The position numbers and the translations under genes were made by a program. The notes beneath the pieces are model-generated. The model was not told where the DNA came from. It worked only from the letters and a program-made list of their open reading frames with translations, and ran no database searches. Positions 51,415-58,817 of a stretch of 64,000 nt of DNA are shown one piece after another. The DNA comes from Streptomyces liliiviolaceus (lineage in GTDB: Bacteria > Actinomycetota > Actinomycetes > Streptomycetales > Streptomycetaceae): positions 8,370,001 to 8,434,000 of the forward strand of contig NZ_JAGPYQ010000001.1 of assembly GCF_018070025.1 (NCBI RefSeq), written 5' to 3'. How positions within the stretch are numbered: the stretch's first letter is position 1; every line of letters starts with the position of its first letter.

Positions 51415-52677
51415 TTACCCAACCAGAGGCAAGGTAAGACCGTCTCTCGCCAGCACCCTGGCCAGCGACTCGACGACCTCGGGCCGGTAGTCGCGCGCGG
51501 TGCCCAGCCGCAGCTCCTCCAGCGCCTTCAGCGGCCCACCGGGGCCCGCTTCCCCGGCTATCTCCTCGTACGCGTTCACGGCCCTCACGATCGACGCGCT
51601 GACCGGTTGGTCGCGGTAGGGGTCCGCCTGCCGCTCCACCACGACGGCGACCGCGGCGGCCACGCCCGTCTGGCGCACCACCGCGCCGCCGAGCAGGGCG
51701 ATGCGCCGCTGTTCGGCGGGGGCCAGGGCGGCCGTGGCACCGGCGGGTACGGGGTCGACGAGCGAGAGCTGGCCGATGTCGTGCATCAGGGCCGCGTACT
51801 CCAGAACGGTCAGCTCGGGTCCGGAGAAGCCCAGCTCACGGCCGACGGCCCGGCTGAGCGCCGCCACGCGCCGGGCGTGCCCGGCCGGGGTGTAGCCCGC
51901 TATCTCGGTGGCCCGGGCGAGTGAGGCGATGGTCTGGCGGTAGGTGGTGCGCACGGCCGCGTACCGCCGGAAGGACAGCTGGGTGAGCAGCAGCGGCAGA
52001 CAGAGGACGGGCAGCGCCCACAGGCCCGCGACGGCGACCGCGAGCGCCATCACGGCCCCGGTCGCGCAGACCGCCCACCCGATGCCGAGCGTGCCGCGCA
52101 GTTCGTCGCGCAGCAGCGGTCCGAAGGGCCAGCGGGTCCGTGCGTGCGCCATGGCCGCGGCCAGCACGGCGTCCCACAGCGCGGTCAGCAGGAGCAGCGC
52201 GACGACGAGCGCCGCGTACGCGGGTCCGGTCCCGGCCCACTCCGCCACCCTGCCCTGGTTGTAGAGGGGTTGGAAGCACACCGCGGCGAACCCGACGGTC
52301 AGGACGCGCCGGGTGAGATGGTCCGCGGTGGGCCCGTGGCCCTTCGCCACGTGCGGCACGCAGCCCAGCAGGGAGGCGGCCGTGACCACGGCGACGATCT
52401 GCGGGACGCCGTCGTGGGTGGGGTGGCCGGCGTTCTCGCCGAGCAGCGCGTAGGCGAGGGCCCCGGCGGCGGCCAGCGGCGCCGACTCACGCTCCTCGGC
52501 ACCGCTCCAGCGGGCCAGCTCCCCCACGGCGATGAGCACGGCGAAGGCGAGAGCGGGCCCCCGCTCGTCGATCCCGGCCCAGAGGGTGACGGCGAGGGCG
52601 GCCACGGCGGCCAGCGCGGCGCCGGCCCGCACGAGGATGAGGGCGGGCGGGAGCGGTCCCCCACTGATCGTGCTCAT
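51415..52677 (-). CDS. Membrane-anchored HD-domain protein (degenerate HD-GYP)
   Basis: In this 420-residue protein about 250 N-terminal residues form six to eight membrane helices (LILVRAGAALAAVAALAVTL, AYAALVVALLLLTALWDAVL, VMALAVAVAGLWALPVLCLP). A cytoplasmic HD domain with AALMHDIGQLSLVDP follows. Where true c-di-GMP phosphodiesterases have H-H-E...G-x-GYP, this has QADPYRDQPV, so the GYP signature is missing. ATG 52677 overlaps the preceding HD-GYP gene stop as ATGA, so the two proteins are made together and may form a heteromer. Confidence 0.85.
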   Translation of the reverse strand: MSTISGGPLPPALILVRAGAALAAVAALAVTLWAGIDERGPALAFAVLIAVGELARWSGAEERESAPLAAAGALAYALLGENAGHPTHDGVPQIVAVVTAASLLGCVPHVAKGHGPTADHLTRRVLTVGFAAVCFQPLYNQGRVAEWAGTGPAYAALVVALLLLTALWDAVLAAAMAHARTRWPFGPLLRDELRGTLGIGWAVCATGAVMALAVAVAGLWALPVLCLPLLLTQLSFRRYAAVRTTYRQTIASLARATEIAGYTPAGHARRVAALSRAVGRELGFSGPELTVLEYAALMHDIGQLSLVDPVPAGATAALAPAEQRRIALLGGAVVRQTGVAAAVAVVVERQADPYRDQPVSASIVRAVNAYEEIAGEAGPGGPLKALEELRLGTARDYRPEVVESLARVLARDGLTLPLVG

Positions 52678-54158
52678 GGGCCGGACCCGCCGACGGTTCC
52701 GCGGTGCGGTTTCAGGTCGGTGGGCTTGAGGTCGGTGGGCTTGAGGTCGGTGGGCTTGAGGTCCGTGGGCTTGAGGTCCGTGGGCTTGAGGTCCGTGGGC
52801 TTGAGGTCCGTGGGCACGCGCGGAGCCGGTGGGAGGGCTTCGGCGTGCGGGGACGTCTCGTCCGCCGTCACCGCGGGATGCCATCCCTGCCGCACGAGCG
52901 CCCGTACGAAGGCCTCCACCATCCGGGGATCGAACTGGGCCCCGGCGCACCGCTCCAGTTCCTCCAGGGCCGCCGGGACCGGCCGCGCCCGCCGGTACGA
53001 GCGCGTCGACGTCATCGCGTCGAAGGCGTCCGCCACCGCCACCACCCGGGCGAACTCCGGGATCTGGCCCCCCTTCAGCCCGTACGGATAGCCGCTCCCG
53101 TCGAGCCGTTCGTGGTGGTGGAGGATCGCCGACCTGGCCTCGCCGAGGAAGCCGATCCCGCGGACCATCTCGTGCCCGTACTCGGGATGCAGCTCGATCA
53201 CCCGGCGCTCCTCGGGCGTCAGCGGGCCGTCCTTGCGCAACAGGCGGGTGGGGACCCCGAGTTTGCCGACGTCGTGCAGGATGCCGGCGAACCTGAGCAC
53301 CTCGGCCCGTTCGTCGTCCATGCCCAGTTCGCGCGCGATCATCATGGACGCCTGCCCCACCCGTTCGCTGTGCCCGCGCGTGTAGCCGTCCTTGATGTCG
53401 ACGGCCTGCACGAGCGCCCGGATGGTGGCCCGGTGGGCGGCCCGCTCCCGGTGGTACTGGGCGAACACCCACCACGACACGTACATCGGCAGCAGCACGA
53501 GCAGCGCGGCGGCCGGCCCGTACGGGCTGCGCCAGAGCACCGCCATCATCAGCCCGGCGAGCCCGTGCACGGCGACGGGGGCGAGCGAGCGCAGGAACAG
53601 CCCGCGCCAGGCGGCCCGGACCGGCACCCGTTCGGCGAGCGCCAGGATGCCGCCGTCGAGCACGGTCAGGACCAGGCAGAACGCCACCACGGCCGCGCCG
53701 GCGGCCGCCAGGGCGTAGGGGAAGTCGGAGGTGACGACCGCGTCCCGGCCGCCCAGCGACCAGTGGACCTTCGAGGCCGCCCAGGTGCCGAGCGCGAGCT
53801 GCGCGGCCCGCCACACCCGGCGCGGCCACCGCGGTCGCTGCTCGACCCGGGCCAGCAGCGCTCCCGGCATCGGCACGAGCGCCGCGGCGGGCGGGGGCAG
53901 CAGGAAGGCGGCGGCGAGCATGACCGGCGTGTGCCATCTGAGGGAGGCACCGGTCTCGCCGGACGCGCCCGCGCCCTCGGGGCCGCCGTCGCCCGCGAAG
54001 CGGCTCGCGGCGAGCAGTTCGCATGCCGCGCAGAGCGCCGAGAACAGCGCCACCGCCGGCCAGGGGGCGCGGGTGTCCGGAACCGGCACCGCGCAGAACG
54101 CCGCGGCGAGCGCGGTGCAGACGACGTAGACACGTGCCCACGGCGGGACCGACCGCAT
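52674..54158 (-). CDS. Membrane HD-GYP domain protein with PTDLK-repeat tail
   Basis: This 494-residue protein has about 220 residues of membrane helices (YVVCTALAAAFCAVPV, PVMLAAAFLLPPPAAALVPM, AAALLVLLPMYVSWWVF). A complete HD-GYP domain follows: DIKDGYTRGHSERV, FAGILHDVGKLGVPTRLL, HPEYGHEMVRG, ILHHHERLDGSGYPYGLKGG. That signature predicts c-di-GMP (or related nucleotide) hydrolysis. The C-terminus ends in seven perfect PTDLK pentapeptides before PHRGTVGGSGP. ATG 54158 opens MRSVPPWARVYVV. It is the first gene of the coupled pair. Confidence 0.88.
   Translation of the reverse strand: MRSVPPWARVYVVCTALAAAFCAVPVPDTRAPWPAVALFSALCAACELLAASRFAGDGGPEGAGASGETGASLRWHTPVMLAAAFLLPPPAAALVPMPGALLARVEQRPRWPRRVWRAAQLALGTWAASKVHWSLGGRDAVVTSDFPYALAAAGAAVVAFCLVLTVLDGGILALAERVPVRAAWRGLFLRSLAPVAVHGLAGLMMAVLWRSPYGPAAALLVLLPMYVSWWVFAQYHRERAAHRATIRALVQAVDIKDGYTRGHSERVGQASMMIARELGMDDERAEVLRFAGILHDVGKLGVPTRLLRKDGPLTPEERRVIELHPEYGHEMVRGIGFLGEARSAILHHHERLDGSGYPYGLKGGQIPEFARVVAVADAFDAMTSTRSYRRARPVPAALEELERCAGAQFDPRMVEAFVRALVRQGWHPAVTADETSPHAEALPPAPRVPTDLKPTDLKPTDLKPTDLKPTDLKPTDLKPTDLKPHRGTVGGSGP
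52711..52815. repeat. 15-bp tandem repeat encoding PTDLK, seven units
   Basis: Seven units follow the form TTGAGGTCSGTGGGC (first unit TTCAGG). Three carry GTCGGT and four GTCCGT, so a recent two-step amplification is likely. It is inside the HD-GYP gene, read on the minus strand. Confidence 0.95.
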
Positions 54159-54369
54159 GGCGCAGCCCCCCTCCCGCTCCCGCTCGGACCACCTCGCACA
54201 GGCCAGGCCGCGTACAGCCTTCGGGACATGGACGATAGGACGGTCGGGTGGGGCCGGGGGGAGGCATGGGCCGATTCACCGGGCCGACGCGAGCAGATTC
54301 GCCCGTTCGAGTGAGCCACGTGTTCGCACGAAGGCGCTGTACTCGGCTACGACCGGACGTCCGTACGAG

Positions 54370-54453
54370 CCCATGTACGGGCCCATGTACGGGCCCATGT
54401 ACGGGCCCATGTACGGGCCCATGTACGGGCCCATGTACGGGCCCATGTACGGG
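54370..54453. repeat. 12-bp tandem repeat CCCATGTACGGG, seven perfect units
   Basis: Perfect units run from 54370 to 54453, with a degenerate unit on each side (54358 and 54454). The array lies in the 343-bp gap between the HD-GYP gene start and the roadblock gene stop. The rest of that gap holds the HD-GYP promoter, with no gene. Six frames stay open through it only because the unit is a multiple of three. Confidence 0.95.
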
Positions 54454-54501
54454 TCCGTGTACGAGGCCGTCGGCGCCCGGAGCGTTCTCCTGGCCGCCGG
54501 T

Positions 54502-54891
54502 TCAGCGCGCCACGTCGGCCGCGAGCGCCTGGGTCAACTGCTCCACCGTGGCGGGCGACTCCCGCTGGAGCGCGGCGAGGTCGAGGCCGTCGTCGCCCAT
54601 CACGGTCAGCAGGGCCCGGTCGCCCACGGCCATCACGATGACGTGCCCCGAGCCGCACCGCGCCACGACCTCGCGCAGCGCGCCGACGCTCGTCTGGTCG
54701 GCCATACGGCGGGCCACGCCGAGGGTCGCGGCGGCGAGCGCGGCGACGGACTCGGCGTGGGAGGAGTCCGTGTCGGCGACCACGAGGAGTCCGTCCGCCG
54801 TGGACAGGACACTTTCGGAGACCCCCATCACCCGGTCGCGCAGAGAGGTCAGGATCTCGGTGAGGGGATTGGGCTGCGACGTGTCGCTCAT
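54502..54891 (-). CDS. Roadblock/LC7 domain protein
   Basis: This 129-residue protein has a single roadblock fold: LTEILTSLRDRVMGVSESVL, STADGLLVVADTDSSHAESV, AALAAATLGVARRMADQTSV, then HVIVMAVGDRALLTVMGDDG. In bacteria such MglB-like proteins act as GTPase-activating or scaffold partners of small Ras-like GTPases, but no such GTPase is in this window. ATG 54891 has AAGGAG 6 nt upstream. It is the distal gene of a four-gene run and 49 bp from the preceding gene stop. Confidence 0.9.
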   Translation of the reverse strand: MSDTSQPNPLTEILTSLRDRVMGVSESVLSTADGLLVVADTDSSHAESVAALAAATLGVARRMADQTSVGALREVVARCGSGHVIVMAVGDRALLTVMGDDGLDLAALQRESPATVEQLTQALAADVAR

Positions 54892-54940
54892 GGCGCTCCT
54901 TGCTGCGTGCATGGGTGGTCGTGGTGCGGTCGGAGCGGTG

Positions 54941-55462
54941 TCAGTCGGTATCCGGAAGTGCGCCCAGGCCCCGGCGGACCCGGCGCAGCATGTCGAGAGA
55001 GGGCTGGTCGGCGGCCAGTTGCTCGGGCGACAGCGGGGGCAGCGCGAACGGCGGCGCCGAGGGGGACGAGGCGGCGCCCCGCATAGGCAACGGCGGGGGC
55101 CTGTCCACGGACGCGGACGCCGACACGGACGCCGACGCCGGGCTGCCGATCCCCCGGCCCGACCCCGCTCCCGCTCTCGTCTCCGCCCCACGAGCGTCCC
55201 CCGGACCATGCGCCGACAAGGCGTCCGGTGCTGACGCGACCTCGGGCTCCGGCACGTTGTCCGTTCCCGGTCCGGTGTCCGTTCCCGGTCCGGTGTCCGT
55301 TCCCGGTCCGGTGTCCGGAGCCGGTCCGGCGCCCCGTGTCTCCACGCCGTCCGGGCCCGGCTCGATGTCCGGGCCTCGGGTGCGGCGATGCGCGGTCCGC
55401 CGGGCTTCGGCGGCCGTCCCCCGTCGAAGACGCTTCGCCGCCCGACGTCTGCTTGAACTCAC
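54941..55462 (-). CDS. Low-complexity protein of the roadblock cluster
   Basis: This 173-residue protein has no domain I recognise. A basic N-terminus (SSSRRRAAKRLRRGTAAEAR) leads into an acidic Gly/Pro/Thr linker with TGPGTD repeats and Ala/Ser runs (ASASVSASASVD). It ends in a conserved-looking helix, LPPLSPEQLAADQPSLDMLR, then RVRRGLGALPDTD. That end may be the only folded, partner-binding part. GTG 55462 overlaps the DUF4388 stop (TAGTG), which marks it as a real coupled gene despite its composition. Confidence 0.7.
   Translation of the reverse strand: MSSSRRRAAKRLRRGTAAEARRTAHRRTRGPDIEPGPDGVETRGAGPAPDTGPGTDTGPGTDTGPGTDNVPEPEVASAPDALSAHGPGDARGAETRAGAGSGRGIGSPASASVSASASVDRPPPLPMRGAASSPSAPPFALPPLSPEQLAADQPSLDMLRRVRRGLGALPDTD
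55261..55314. repeat. 18-bp tandem repeat, three perfect units
   Basis: CCGTTCCCGGTCCGGTGT occurs three times in a row, followed by one degenerate unit (55315-55332). It encodes TGPGTD-type hexapeptides on the minus strand in the low-complexity gene. Confidence 0.95.
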
Positions 55463-56475
55463 TAGCCCCCGTGCCCCCCGGTCGTCCCCGCGGACAGAGC
55501 GTCGCTTCCCTCGGCCGACGCCTCCCCCTGCGGGCCTTCCCGCGCCTGCCCGTCCCGTACGAGGACATCGGGCGCCTGACCCTCGCGGATCCGGGCCTCG
55601 TGCGCCTGGCCGTCGTGCGACCGGCTCTCGCGCGTCCGGGCCTCCCCCGGCCACGAGCCGCCACCCCGCGTACGCCTCGGCAGCGGCGCCGCCTTCGCGG
55701 CGGGCTCGGCCTGCGCGGAGCCCGACTCCGACGCGTCCGCGGCGCCCCGTCCGGGCAGCACACGCGGTGCGGTGCTGGGCCGGCCCTCGGACGGACCGCC
55801 CGTCTCCCAGCGGATGAGGTCCTGGGCTTCCAGACGGGTCAGGTCCAGCATGATCGCGTACAGCCCGCGCCCGAGCGTGAAGGCCATGTCCCGGGCGGTA
55901 CGGCGGCCGTTGACGGTGCTCAGCACCGACCGGTGGCGGTCCGAGAGGCCGCGGCGCAGACCGGCGTCCGGTACCGCCGCGGGCCGTATCCGGGCGAGTT
56001 CACCCGGCGCACCCCACTCCCCGGAGAGCCGCACGATGCGCCGGGTGGTCTCCTCGGTCAGCCGCCGCGGCTCCACACCGGGCCCGGCGTGGAGGGTGGG
56101 TTCCGGGCCGTCCAGCGTCCAGCCGCCGGGCGGTCCGATGGCCATGGCGAAGGCCGCGTCGAACACCGACGCGGTGCACACGACCTCCAGTTCGGCGGCG
56201 CCGATCAGCCCGGCGGACACCAGGTATGCGCCCAGCCGGTCCGTGTCGGGCTCCGCCGCGCAGGCGGCCAGCCAGGTCTCGTCGTCGATTCGGCCCGGCG
56301 TGAGCAGCACCGAGGTGGCGGCCGGGGCGCCCGGCGTCTCGACCGCGGCGATCAGCCCGCCCCGCAGGTGAATCGTTCCGCCTGGCGATCCGGAGACCCG
56401 TACGGTCCCGCTGTAACCCTCTTCGTGCAACCCCTGCAACAGCGCGGGCAGATTGCGCGCCTCGGCTGTCGTCAT
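55462..56475 (-). CDS. DUF4388 domain protein
   Basis: In this 337-residue protein residues 1-120 fit the DUF4388/PATAN-like pattern: LPALLQGLHEEGYSGTVRVS, GGTIHLRGGLIAAVETPGAP, LGAYLVSAGLIGAAELEVVC. A winged-helix-like region follows (HRSVLSTVNGRRTARDMAFT, LDLTRLEAQDLIRWE). The last 110 residues are disordered, charged and Gly-rich. DUF4388 proteins often accompany roadblock and GTPase modules. ATG 56475 overlaps the upstream roadblock-like stop as ATGA. Confidence 0.85.
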   Translation of the reverse strand: MTTAEARNLPALLQGLHEEGYSGTVRVSGSPGGTIHLRGGLIAAVETPGAPAATSVLLTPGRIDDETWLAACAAEPDTDRLGAYLVSAGLIGAAELEVVCTASVFDAAFAMAIGPPGGWTLDGPEPTLHAGPGVEPRRLTEETTRRIVRLSGEWGAPGELARIRPAAVPDAGLRRGLSDRHRSVLSTVNGRRTARDMAFTLGRGLYAIMLDLTRLEAQDLIRWETGGPSEGRPSTAPRVLPGRGAADASESGSAQAEPAAKAAPLPRRTRGGGSWPGEARTRESRSHDGQAHEARIREGQAPDVLVRDGQAREGPQGEASAEGSDALSAGTTGGHGG

Positions 56476-56837
56476 GCGAGCACCTCGGCGGCCCGGTCTG
56501 CCAGACTCCGCGTGGCGAGCGCCAGGTTGGCCCGTTCCCGGTCCATCCCCGCGGTCAGCAGCAGCGGGTCGCCGACCGGCCGCGCGACGGCGAGCAGCAC
56601 CTGATGGCGCCGCCTGCTGGTCATGATCACACTCTCCAACTCCCCCTCGGCGCCCGCCCGCCCCAGTCGTTCGGCGATGAGGGCCGCGAGTTCGGCGCAC
56701 TCGGCACCGTCCCCCGCCTCTTCCGCGTTCCCGGCCACCCCGTAGGTGAGGCCGGTGACCGCGTCGACCAGGGCGACGCCGGTGACCCCGGGGGAGTCGA
56801 GAAGCCGGACCAGGGAGGCATCAACGGTCGTCGTCAT
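56472..56837 (-). CDS. Roadblock/LC7-like small protein
   Basis: This 121-residue protein has a roadblock-like pattern: LVRLLDSPGVTGVALVDAVT, GLTYGVAGN, AALIAERLGRAGAEGELESV, IMTSRRRHQVLLAVARPVGD, then NLALATRSLADRAAEVLA. It is exactly the same length as the divergently transcribed protein at 57001, and both share the C-terminal R-x-N-L-A-L-A-x-R/H-S-L pattern. They are therefore ancient paralogues. First gene of the four-gene minus-strand run, with ATGA coupling to DUF4388. Confidence 0.82.
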   Translation of the reverse strand: MTTTVDASLVRLLDSPGVTGVALVDAVTGLTYGVAGNAEEAGDGAECAELAALIAERLGRAGAEGELESVIMTSRRRHQVLLAVARPVGDPLLLTAGMDRERANLALATRSLADRAAEVLA

Positions 56838-57000
56838 TACCCCGTTCCCCCTTCACGTCTTGACGTCGCACACTACTTTGAGCTTCAACTTACGCAACAG
56901 ACGCCATATTTTGTATTTTGTGGCGCACTAGCCGCTTGTGTTCGATCGTAGTTGTACAGGCAACGACCGAACAGCGTCACCGAGGAATTGGGGCAGCAGT
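56838..57000. promoter_or_regulatory. AT-rich divergent promoter between roadblock paralogues
   Basis: This is one of the most AT-rich stretches of the window (for example CATATTTTGTATTTTGTG, about 56906-56923). Those T-rich runs are framed by CGCCA and TGGCG, a 5-bp inverted repeat that could be an operator for both directions. Confidence 0.55.
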
Positions 57001-57366
57001 ATGAACATCGAGACCGCGCTCAAGGAAGCCATGTCCGTGGAAGGCGCCATCGGCGTCTCCCTCGTCGACTACGAGAGCGGCATGGCACTGGGCACGCTCG
57101 GCGGCGGACCGACGCTCGACCTGGAGCTCGCGTCGGCGGGCAACACCGAGGTGATGCGCGCGAAGCTGCGGACGCTCTCCTCGCTGGCCATGGACGACAC
57201 CATCGAGGACATCCTGATCACGCTGGGCAAGCAGTACCACCTGATACGCCCGCTCACCGCCAGCGGCGGCACGCTCTTCCTGTACCTCGCCCTCGACCGC
57301 GGCCGCAGCAACCTGGCGCTGGCCCGGCACAGCCTGAAGAGGATCGAGACGACGCTGGAGGTCTGA
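57001..57366 (+). CDS. Roadblock/LC7-like small protein (paralogue)
   Basis: This 121-residue protein has the roadblock pattern: IETALKEAMSVEGAIGVSLV, DYESGMALGTLGGGPTLDLE, MRAKLRTLSSLAMDDTIEDI, LITLGKQYHLIRPLTASGGT, LFLYLALDRGRSNLALARHS. It is divergent from its paralogue at 56472-56837. ATG 57001 has GGGGCAG upstream; an earlier in-frame start at 56938 would translate the AT-rich promoter. A terminator follows. Its partner is unknown. Confidence 0.88.
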   Translation: MNIETALKEAMSVEGAIGVSLVDYESGMALGTLGGGPTLDLELASAGNTEVMRAKLRTLSSLAMDDTIEDILITLGKQYHLIRPLTASGGTLFLYLALDRGRSNLALARHSLKRIETTLEV

Positions 57367-57428
57367 CGCCGGGCCCGGTACCCCCGGCACCCCCGGACCC
57401 CCCGCACACGCACCCGTAACGCCCAGAA

Positions 57429-57453
57429 GCCGGACCGGCTGAACCGGTCCGGC
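57429..57453. terminator. Terminator after the roadblock-like gene
   Basis: A perfect 10-bp stem GCCGGACCGG with loop CTGAA, 62 bp after the stop. Confidence 0.75.
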
Positions 57454-57490
57454 GTCGGGTCGTTCTCAGGAGTGTGCTTCAAGGGCCGTG

Positions 57491-57559
57491 CAGCCCTCGG
57501 CTGTCAGTCCTCGGTGGCAGACCTCGGGTGTCAGCCCTCGGGTGTCAGCCCTCGGCCGC
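57491..57559. repeat. Degenerate 14-bp tandem repeat at the rsrA 3-prime end
   Basis: CAG-led units (CAGCCCTCGGSTGT type) start at 57491, 57505, 57518, 57532 and 57546. The array runs across the rsrA stop codon, so the RsrA C-terminus may have been altered by it. Confidence 0.75.
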
Positions 57560-57862
57560 GGCGCCGCGGACGTCCGCGGTCGTCACCTCGTGCTCGGGCA
57601 CCGTCTGCCCGGAGCGGATCAGCTCGATACGGCCCATGACCTTCGCCCGCAGATCGGTCGGCACGTCGTCCTGACCGCAGCAGCGCTTGACGAGCTTCTT
57701 CACGGCCTGCTCAAGTCCGTACTTCTCAAGGCACGGTGAGCACTCCTCGAAGTGCACCTCGAACTTGGTGCAGTCGGCATCGGGCATCTCGTGGTCGAGG
57801 AACTCGTAGAGATGATCGAGTACTTCACTGCAGTCCGTCTCGTGCGGCTCTCCGCAGCTCAT
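57545..57862 (-). CDS. rsrA: Anti-sigma factor RsrA (zinc redox switch)
   Basis: This 105-residue ZAS-family anti-sigma factor holds SigR inactive until disulfide stress oxidises it. All known functional residues are present at canonical numbers: Cys3, Cys11, His37, Cys41, Cys44, Cys61, Cys62, with HFEECSPC as the core H-x3-C-x2-C. Cytoplasmic, no membrane helix. ATG 57862 overlaps the sigR stop as ATGA. Its C-terminal end overlaps a small tandem repeat. Confidence 0.97.
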   Translation of the reverse strand: MSCGEPHETDCSEVLDHLYEFLDHEMPDADCTKFEVHFEECSPCLEKYGLEQAVKKLVKRCCGQDDVPTDLRAKVMGRIELIRSGQTVPEHEVTTADVRGAAAEG

Positions 57863-58539
57863 GAGCCCGAGCCTTTCGTTCCGTCCGACTCTCCGGCGCC
57901 CGCCGGGACCAGGCCGCGGTCCTTGGCGTAGTCCTCCAGCATGCCGCGCAACTGACGGCGGCCCCTGTGCAGGCGGGACATCACCGTACCGATGGGTGTC
58001 CCCATGATGTCCGCGATCTCCTTGTACGCAAAGCCCTCGACGTCCGCGAGATAGACGGCGATACGGAATTCCTCGGGGATCGCCTGCAGCGCCGACTTGA
58101 CGTCCGAGTCGGGCAGGTGGTCGAGCGCCTGCGACTCGGCGGAACGCAGACCGGTCGACATGTGCGACTCGGCACGCGCCAGCTGCCAGTCCTCGATCTC
58201 CTCGGCGGCGGACCGCTGGGGCTCGCGCTGCTTCTTGCGGTACGAGTTGATGAAGGTGTTGGTGAGGATCCTGTACAGCCACGCCTTGAGGTTGGTGCCC
58301 TCACGGAACTGGTGGAAGGACGCGTACGCCTTCGCGTACGTCTCCTGCACCAGGTCCTCGGCGTCGGCCGGGTTCCGCGTCATGCGCAGCGCGGCCGAGT
58401 ACATCTGGTCGAGGAACTCCAGCGCGTCCCGCTCGAAGCGCACATTGCGCTCGGCGGTGGACTCGCTGCTGCCCGTGTCCTCGGGCTGCTCCGCCTGGCC
58501 GTTTTCGGTCCCTGCGTCGGTCCCTGTGACCGGACCCAC
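57859..58539 (-). CDS. sigR: Disulfide-stress sigma factor SigR
   Basis: This 226-residue ECF sigma factor has region 2 [60 protein letters not shown]; region 4 is [40 protein letters not shown]. It directs thioredoxin and thiol-homeostasis genes. The short form starts GTG 58539, just after GGAGGAG. A longer in-frame form starts ATG 58725 (288 residues, AGGAAG 9 nt upstream). The S. coelicolor unstable SigR-prime is such an extension made from the SigR-dependent promoter. Coupled to rsrA. Confidence 0.97.
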   Translation of the reverse strand: MGPVTGTDAGTENGQAEQPEDTGSSESTAERNVRFERDALEFLDQMYSAALRMTRNPADAEDLVQETYAKAYASFHQFREGTNLKAWLYRILTNTFINSYRKKQREPQRSAAEEIEDWQLARAESHMSTGLRSAESQALDHLPDSDVKSALQAIPEEFRIAVYLADVEGFAYKEIADIMGTPIGTVMSRLHRGRRQLRGMLEDYAKDRGLVPAGAGESDGTKGSGS

Positions 58540-58786
58540 CTCCTCCAGAGTCTGGGCGGGGCCGAAACCGGTCCCACCTGAATCGGAGAATAGACGACCG
58601 GCGGTCGCGGCGGCTTGCCGATCCGGTCCGCCCGCCACCCGAACAGGGGCGGTCTTCGCCGCGTGCAGCACCGACCACTCCAGGTCTGTGCTGCTGCCAC
58701 GGCTCGGGCAGATGGTCGAACCCATGCGGCGGACTTCCTCTCGTACGACGTCTCCCAGCACACCTTCCGTGCTGTCTGATCCGCAC

Positions 58787-58812
58787 AACAGTGGTCCGGG
58801 GCGCAACATTCC
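58787..58812 (-). promoter_or_regulatory. SigR-dependent promoter (autoregulatory) of sigR
   Basis: On the minus strand GGAAT (58812-58808), an 18-bp spacer and GTT (58789-58787) match the SigR consensus GGAAT-N18-GTT exactly. It points into sigR, about 50-60 nt before the longer start at 58725. Confidence 0.88.
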
Positions 58813-58817
58813 CGGGG

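Noticed and set aside
54347..54658. ORFs reading RTWA or MYGP repeats through the 12-bp array
   Set aside because: Frames stay open only because the unit is 12 bp; there is no RBS, and they overlap the real roadblock gene.
52711..55332. Possible CRISPR array
   Set aside because: The repeats are directly tandem, 12-18 bp, with no unique spacers and no cas genes.
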